Source of the DNA: Clostridia bacterium
GTDB taxonomy: Bacteria; Bacillota_A; Clostridia; Oscillospirales; CAG-272
Reading direction: 5' to 3'
Assembly (NCBI GenBank): GCA_017468115.1
Contig: JAFUJS010000002.1
Coordinates: forward strand, 87,451-151,450
Length of the DNA stretch: 64,000 nt
In this document: one piece after another, positions 61,796-64,000 of the stretch
Layout of the letters: each line of letters opens with the position of its first letter
Position numbering within the stretch: the stretch's first letter is position 1
Position numbers and translations under genes: made by a program
The notes under the pieces: model-generated
Database searches by the model: none
Told to the model about the DNA's origin: nothing
What the model saw: only the letters and a program-made list of their open reading frames with translations

Positions 61796-62779
61796 TCATT
61801 TTGTCAAAATAGAAATAAGAGTGTTGGAAACAGATGCATTTACATTAAGGTCATCTATCGCCCTTGATATTGAATCATAAAGACTAAGCAGCTTTTTCAG
61901 GTGGAAGCCTGCGCTCAGCTGTATCGCTTCCTCTCTTGATGCAAAAAAGCAAAGCGGTGCGTCCTTTTGCTTCTTCAAAACAGCAAGGTCCCTTAAAACA
62001 CCAAGGCAGGTGCTAAGAAGCTCCTTTAGCTTTTCCCTCTGCATAGAAAACAAAGAGGAAATGAAGGTAAGAGAGGTGGAATCTGCCCTTAAAAGTGAAA
62101 CACAAAGCTCCTTTGCCTTGTCCCTTTCCTTAAGCAAAAGCTCGGCGCTTTTCTCGTCCAGCATATTGAGCACATAGCCAAGGGAGCCGCCGGAGGAAAC
62201 AATAATTTCCTTAAGGCTGCTATCGGAAAGAGTAGTTTTGCAGTTCTTTTTTACATAATCAAGAATTGTGTCATTGTCAAGAGGCTTTGTCCTTAGAATC
62301 TGCGCCCTTGAGCGAATAGTCTCCAAAAGGTAAGAGGCATCCTCACAAAGAAGGAAGAAAACAACATTCTTAGGTGGCTCCTCAAGAGAAATAAGCAAGG
62401 CATTTTGCGCCTTAATATTCATCTTGTGGGCATCGTTCAATATGTATACCTTATGGTCGCATTCCGTTGCGCTTTCATAAAGCGTTTCCTTAATTTTCCT
62501 TACCTCGTCAACCTTGAACGCATCGTAAAACCTTACGTCAGCGCAGTTATCGTTAAGAATCTTCTCACAGCTATTGCATCTGCCGCAGGGAGTATCAGCC
62601 GTGCTTTTGCACATAATAGATGCAGAGGCAAGCCTTGCAATAGTGCGCTTTCCCGTGCCGGCGGGACCCTCGATAATGTATGCGTGCAGAAACTCGCTGT
62701 TTTTTATAGCCAAGCCGAGGGTATTTTTAATATCCTCGTTGCCAATAAGACCCTTAAAAATCTCCATTTCGGCACACAC
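61796..62779 (-). CDS. holB: DNA polymerase III delta' subunit
   Basis: 327 residues from GTG 62779, preceded by GAAAGG; the first in-frame ATG (MEIFKGLIGNE) would lie 14 nt from the ribosome site. Clamp-loader AAA+ protein: P-loop IEGPAGTGKRTIARL, zinc cysteines CGRCNSCEKILNDNC, sensor VYILNDAHKMNIKAQNALL, and SRAQILRTKPL (SRC-like). Works with tau and delta to load the sliding clamp. First gene of holB-ricT-ferredoxin. Confidence 0.94.
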   Translation of the reverse strand: MCAEMEIFKGLIGNEDIKNTLGLAIKNSEFLHAYIIEGPAGTGKRTIARLASASIMCKSTADTPCGRCNSCEKILNDNCADVRFYDAFKVDEVRKIKETLYESATECDHKVYILNDAHKMNIKAQNALLISLEEPPKNVVFFLLCEDASYLLETIRSRAQILRTKPLDNDTILDYVKKNCKTTLSDSSLKEIIVSSGGSLGYVLNMLDEKSAELLLKERDKAKELCVSLLRADSTSLTFISSLFSMQREKLKELLSTCLGVLRDLAVLKKQKDAPLCFFASREEAIQLSAGFHLKKLLSLYDSISRAIDDLNVNASVSNTLISILTK

Positions 62780-62810
62780 AACCTTTCAAAAAAATCAATA
62801 TCCAACTTAT

Positions 62811-62839
62811 AGTATAACAAAGAAAATTAAAGATGTCAA
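62811..62839 (-). promoter_or_regulatory. Promoter of holB-ricT-fd
   Basis: Minus strand TTGACA (62839-62834), 17-nt spacer, TATACT (62816-62811). Confidence 0.8.
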
Positions 62840-62930
62840 ACACAATTAAAAGTAATTTTATGAAAAATGCCTAAAAACCTGAAAAATTTTCTTTAGAAAC
62901 GCAAAAAAGTAACAAAATTTCAAAAAGTAC

Positions 62931-62959
62931 TTGTATATTTCCAAAAAATAGTATAAAAT
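62931..62959 (+). promoter_or_regulatory. Promoter of gap
   Basis: TTGTAT at 62931-62936, 17-nt spacer, TAAAAT at 62954-62959. A small dyad GTAGT..ACTAC (62970-62983) lies in the leader. A GGAGGA ribosome site precedes the ATG. Confidence 0.65.
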
Positions 62960-63012
62960 ATGTAAATGGTAGTATAAACTACACAATTATAAAAAATTCG
63001 GAGGAATTTAAA

Positions 63013-64000
63013 ATGTCAGTTAAAGTTGCAATTAACGGCTTTGGCCGTATCGGACGTCTTGCATTCAGACAGATGTTCGGCGCAGAAGGTTACGAAATCG
63101 TAGCTATCAACGATCTTACCAGCCCAAAGATGCTTGCTCATCTTCTTAAGTATGACACAGCTCAGGGTAAGTACGCTCTTGCTGAGACTGTTACAAACAC
63201 AGAGGACAGCATCACAGTAAACGGTAAGACAATTAAGATTTACGCAGAAAAGGACGCTGCAAACTGCCCATGGGGTGAGCTTGGTGTTGACGTAGTTCTC
63301 GAGTGCACAGGCTTCTACTGCTCCAAGGAAAAGTCTATGGCTCACATCAACGCAGGCGCAAAGAAGGTAGTTATCTCTGCTCCGGCTGGTAACGACCTTA
63401 AGACAATCGTATTCGGCGTTAACGAAAATACACTTACTGCAGATGACCAGATTATCTCTGCTGCATCCTGCACAACAAACTGCCTTGCTCCAATGGCTAA
63501 GGCTCTTAACGATGCATACCCAATCCAAAGCGGTATCATGACAACTGTTCACGCTTACACAGGCGACCAAATGATTCTTGACGGTCCTCACAGAAAGGGT
63601 GACCTCAGAAGAGCAAGAGCAGGCGCTCAGAACATCGTTCCTAACTCCACAGGCGCTGCAAAGGCTATCGGTCTTGTAATTCCTGAGCTTAACGGTAAGC
63701 TCATCGGCTCCGCTCAGAGAGTTCCTACCTGCACAGGCTCTACAACACTTCTTGTTGCAGTAGTTAAGGGTACAGATGTAACAAAGGATTCCATCAACGC
63801 AGCTATGAAGGCAGCAGCTTCCGCTTCCTACGGCTACAACACAGATGAAATCGTTTCTTCTGATATCATCGGTATGAGCTACGGCTCACTCTTCGATGCT
63901 ACACAGACAATGGTAGCTAAGATTGATGACGACACATATCAGGTACAGGTTGTTTCTTGGTACGATAACGAGAACTCCTACACAAGCCAGATGGTTCGTA
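63013..64000 (+). CDS. gap: Glyceraldehyde-3-phosphate dehydrogenase (3' partial)
   Basis: 329 codons are visible from ATG 63013; the right edge cuts the last few residues. Rossmann start [18 protein letters not shown]. Catalytic C153 in [12 protein letters not shown]. Histidine in [15 protein letters not shown]-terminal [15 protein letters not shown]-dependent glycolytic step making 1,3-bisphosphoglycerate. GGAGGA lies 8 nt before the start. A long open frame on the opposite strand (63016-63591) is a shadow of its biased codon use. Confidence 0.97.
   Translation, partial: MSVKVAINGFGRIGRLAFRQMFGAEGYEIVAINDLTSPKMLAHLLKYDTAQGKYALAETVTNTEDSITVNGKTIKIYAEKDAANCPWGELGVDVVLECTGFYCSKEKSMAHINAGAKKVVISAPAGNDLKTIVFGVNENTLTADDQIISAASCTTNCLAPMAKALNDAYPIQSGIMTTVHAYTGDQMILDGPHRKGDLRRARAGAQNIVPNSTGAAKAIGLVIPELNGKLIGSAQRVPTCTGSTTLLVAVVKGTDVTKDSINAAMKAAASASYGYNTDEIVSSDIIGMSYGSLFDATQTMVAKIDDDTYQVQVVSWYDNENSYTSQMVR

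Noticed and set aside
63016..63591. 191-codon minus-strand frame opposite gap
   Set aside because: gap is complete with all catalytic motifs on the plus strand; the other frame is a codon-bias shadow.

Overview
The window is about 64 kb of one contiguous low-to-mid GC bacterial chromosome. It looks like an anaerobic Gram-positive Clostridia (Bacillota) from a gut-type habitat, probably an uncultured Oscillospiraceae or Christensenellales relative. The grounds are strong AGGAGG ribosome sites, TTGACA/TATAAT promoters with 17-nt spacers, 2[4Fe-4S] ferredoxins, RicT, CwlD, class II aldolase, GTP-type PEP carboxykinase and lipoproteins with Cys-ribbon repeats. This is inference from gene content; no rRNA gene is present to place it. 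I saw no tRNA, rRNA, CRISPR, prophage or insertion sequence.

Layout. 1-7129: a glycan or sugar uptake operon (YIP1/NHL membrane protein, DUF5696 exported protein, two MalF/MalG-type permeases, the first with a 28-residue repeat extension), entering from off the left edge. 7130-7513: an isolated 52-residue peptide gene with its own promoter, a dyad at its transcription start, and a terminator. 7598-10915: a large exported leucine-rich-repeat/Cys-ribbon protein. 10916-11512: a gene-free region with five 36-37 bp tandem repeats and a duplicated asd 3' end plus terminator. 11513-17920: the aspartate-to-threonine pathway on two divergent operons (hom-lysC-asd leftward; thrC-thrB-ACT regulator rightward). 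18050-26491: surface and carbohydrate proteins (discoidin-like lipoprotein, MacB-type ABC transporter on the minus strand, GH29-like hydrolase, deacetylase lipoprotein). 26517-32302: a membrane HExxH protein, pckG, an acetylesterase, a CYTH protein and tyrS.

32418-36348: a circularly permuted GH3 beta-glucosidase, an isochorismatase-fold hydrolase, a DUF1292 protein and a small membrane protein. 36415-40806: an operon with a consensus promoter and two perfect palindromes of the TTAGTT..AACTAA type in its leader. It encodes two CydDC-like ABC half-transporters, a YgbA-family (nitric-oxide-linked) protein and a YbaN/DUF454 membrane protein. This is the most interesting candidate unit here: a stress-responsive export system whose regulator is not in the window. 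40849-44012: fba, a cytidylate-kinase-like protein, acpP and a Xer-type recombinase. 44166-50358: a membrane protein, a PAP2 phosphatase, an orphan PTS EIIC overlapping a GH78-like rhamnosidase gene, and an MFS transporter.

50424-62779 is all on the minus strand and mostly housekeeping: asnB, radA, cwlD, tatD, metG, nagA, rsmI, a tRNA-methyltransferase-like gene, two ferredoxins missed by simple ORF length cutoffs, ricT and holB. 63013-64000 holds the start of gap on the plus strand, cut by the right edge.

About twenty promoters were read by eye; nearly all have a spacer of exactly 17 nt, which makes operon boundaries unusually easy to place. Function calls come from recognised motifs and family resemblance only; no database search was run.
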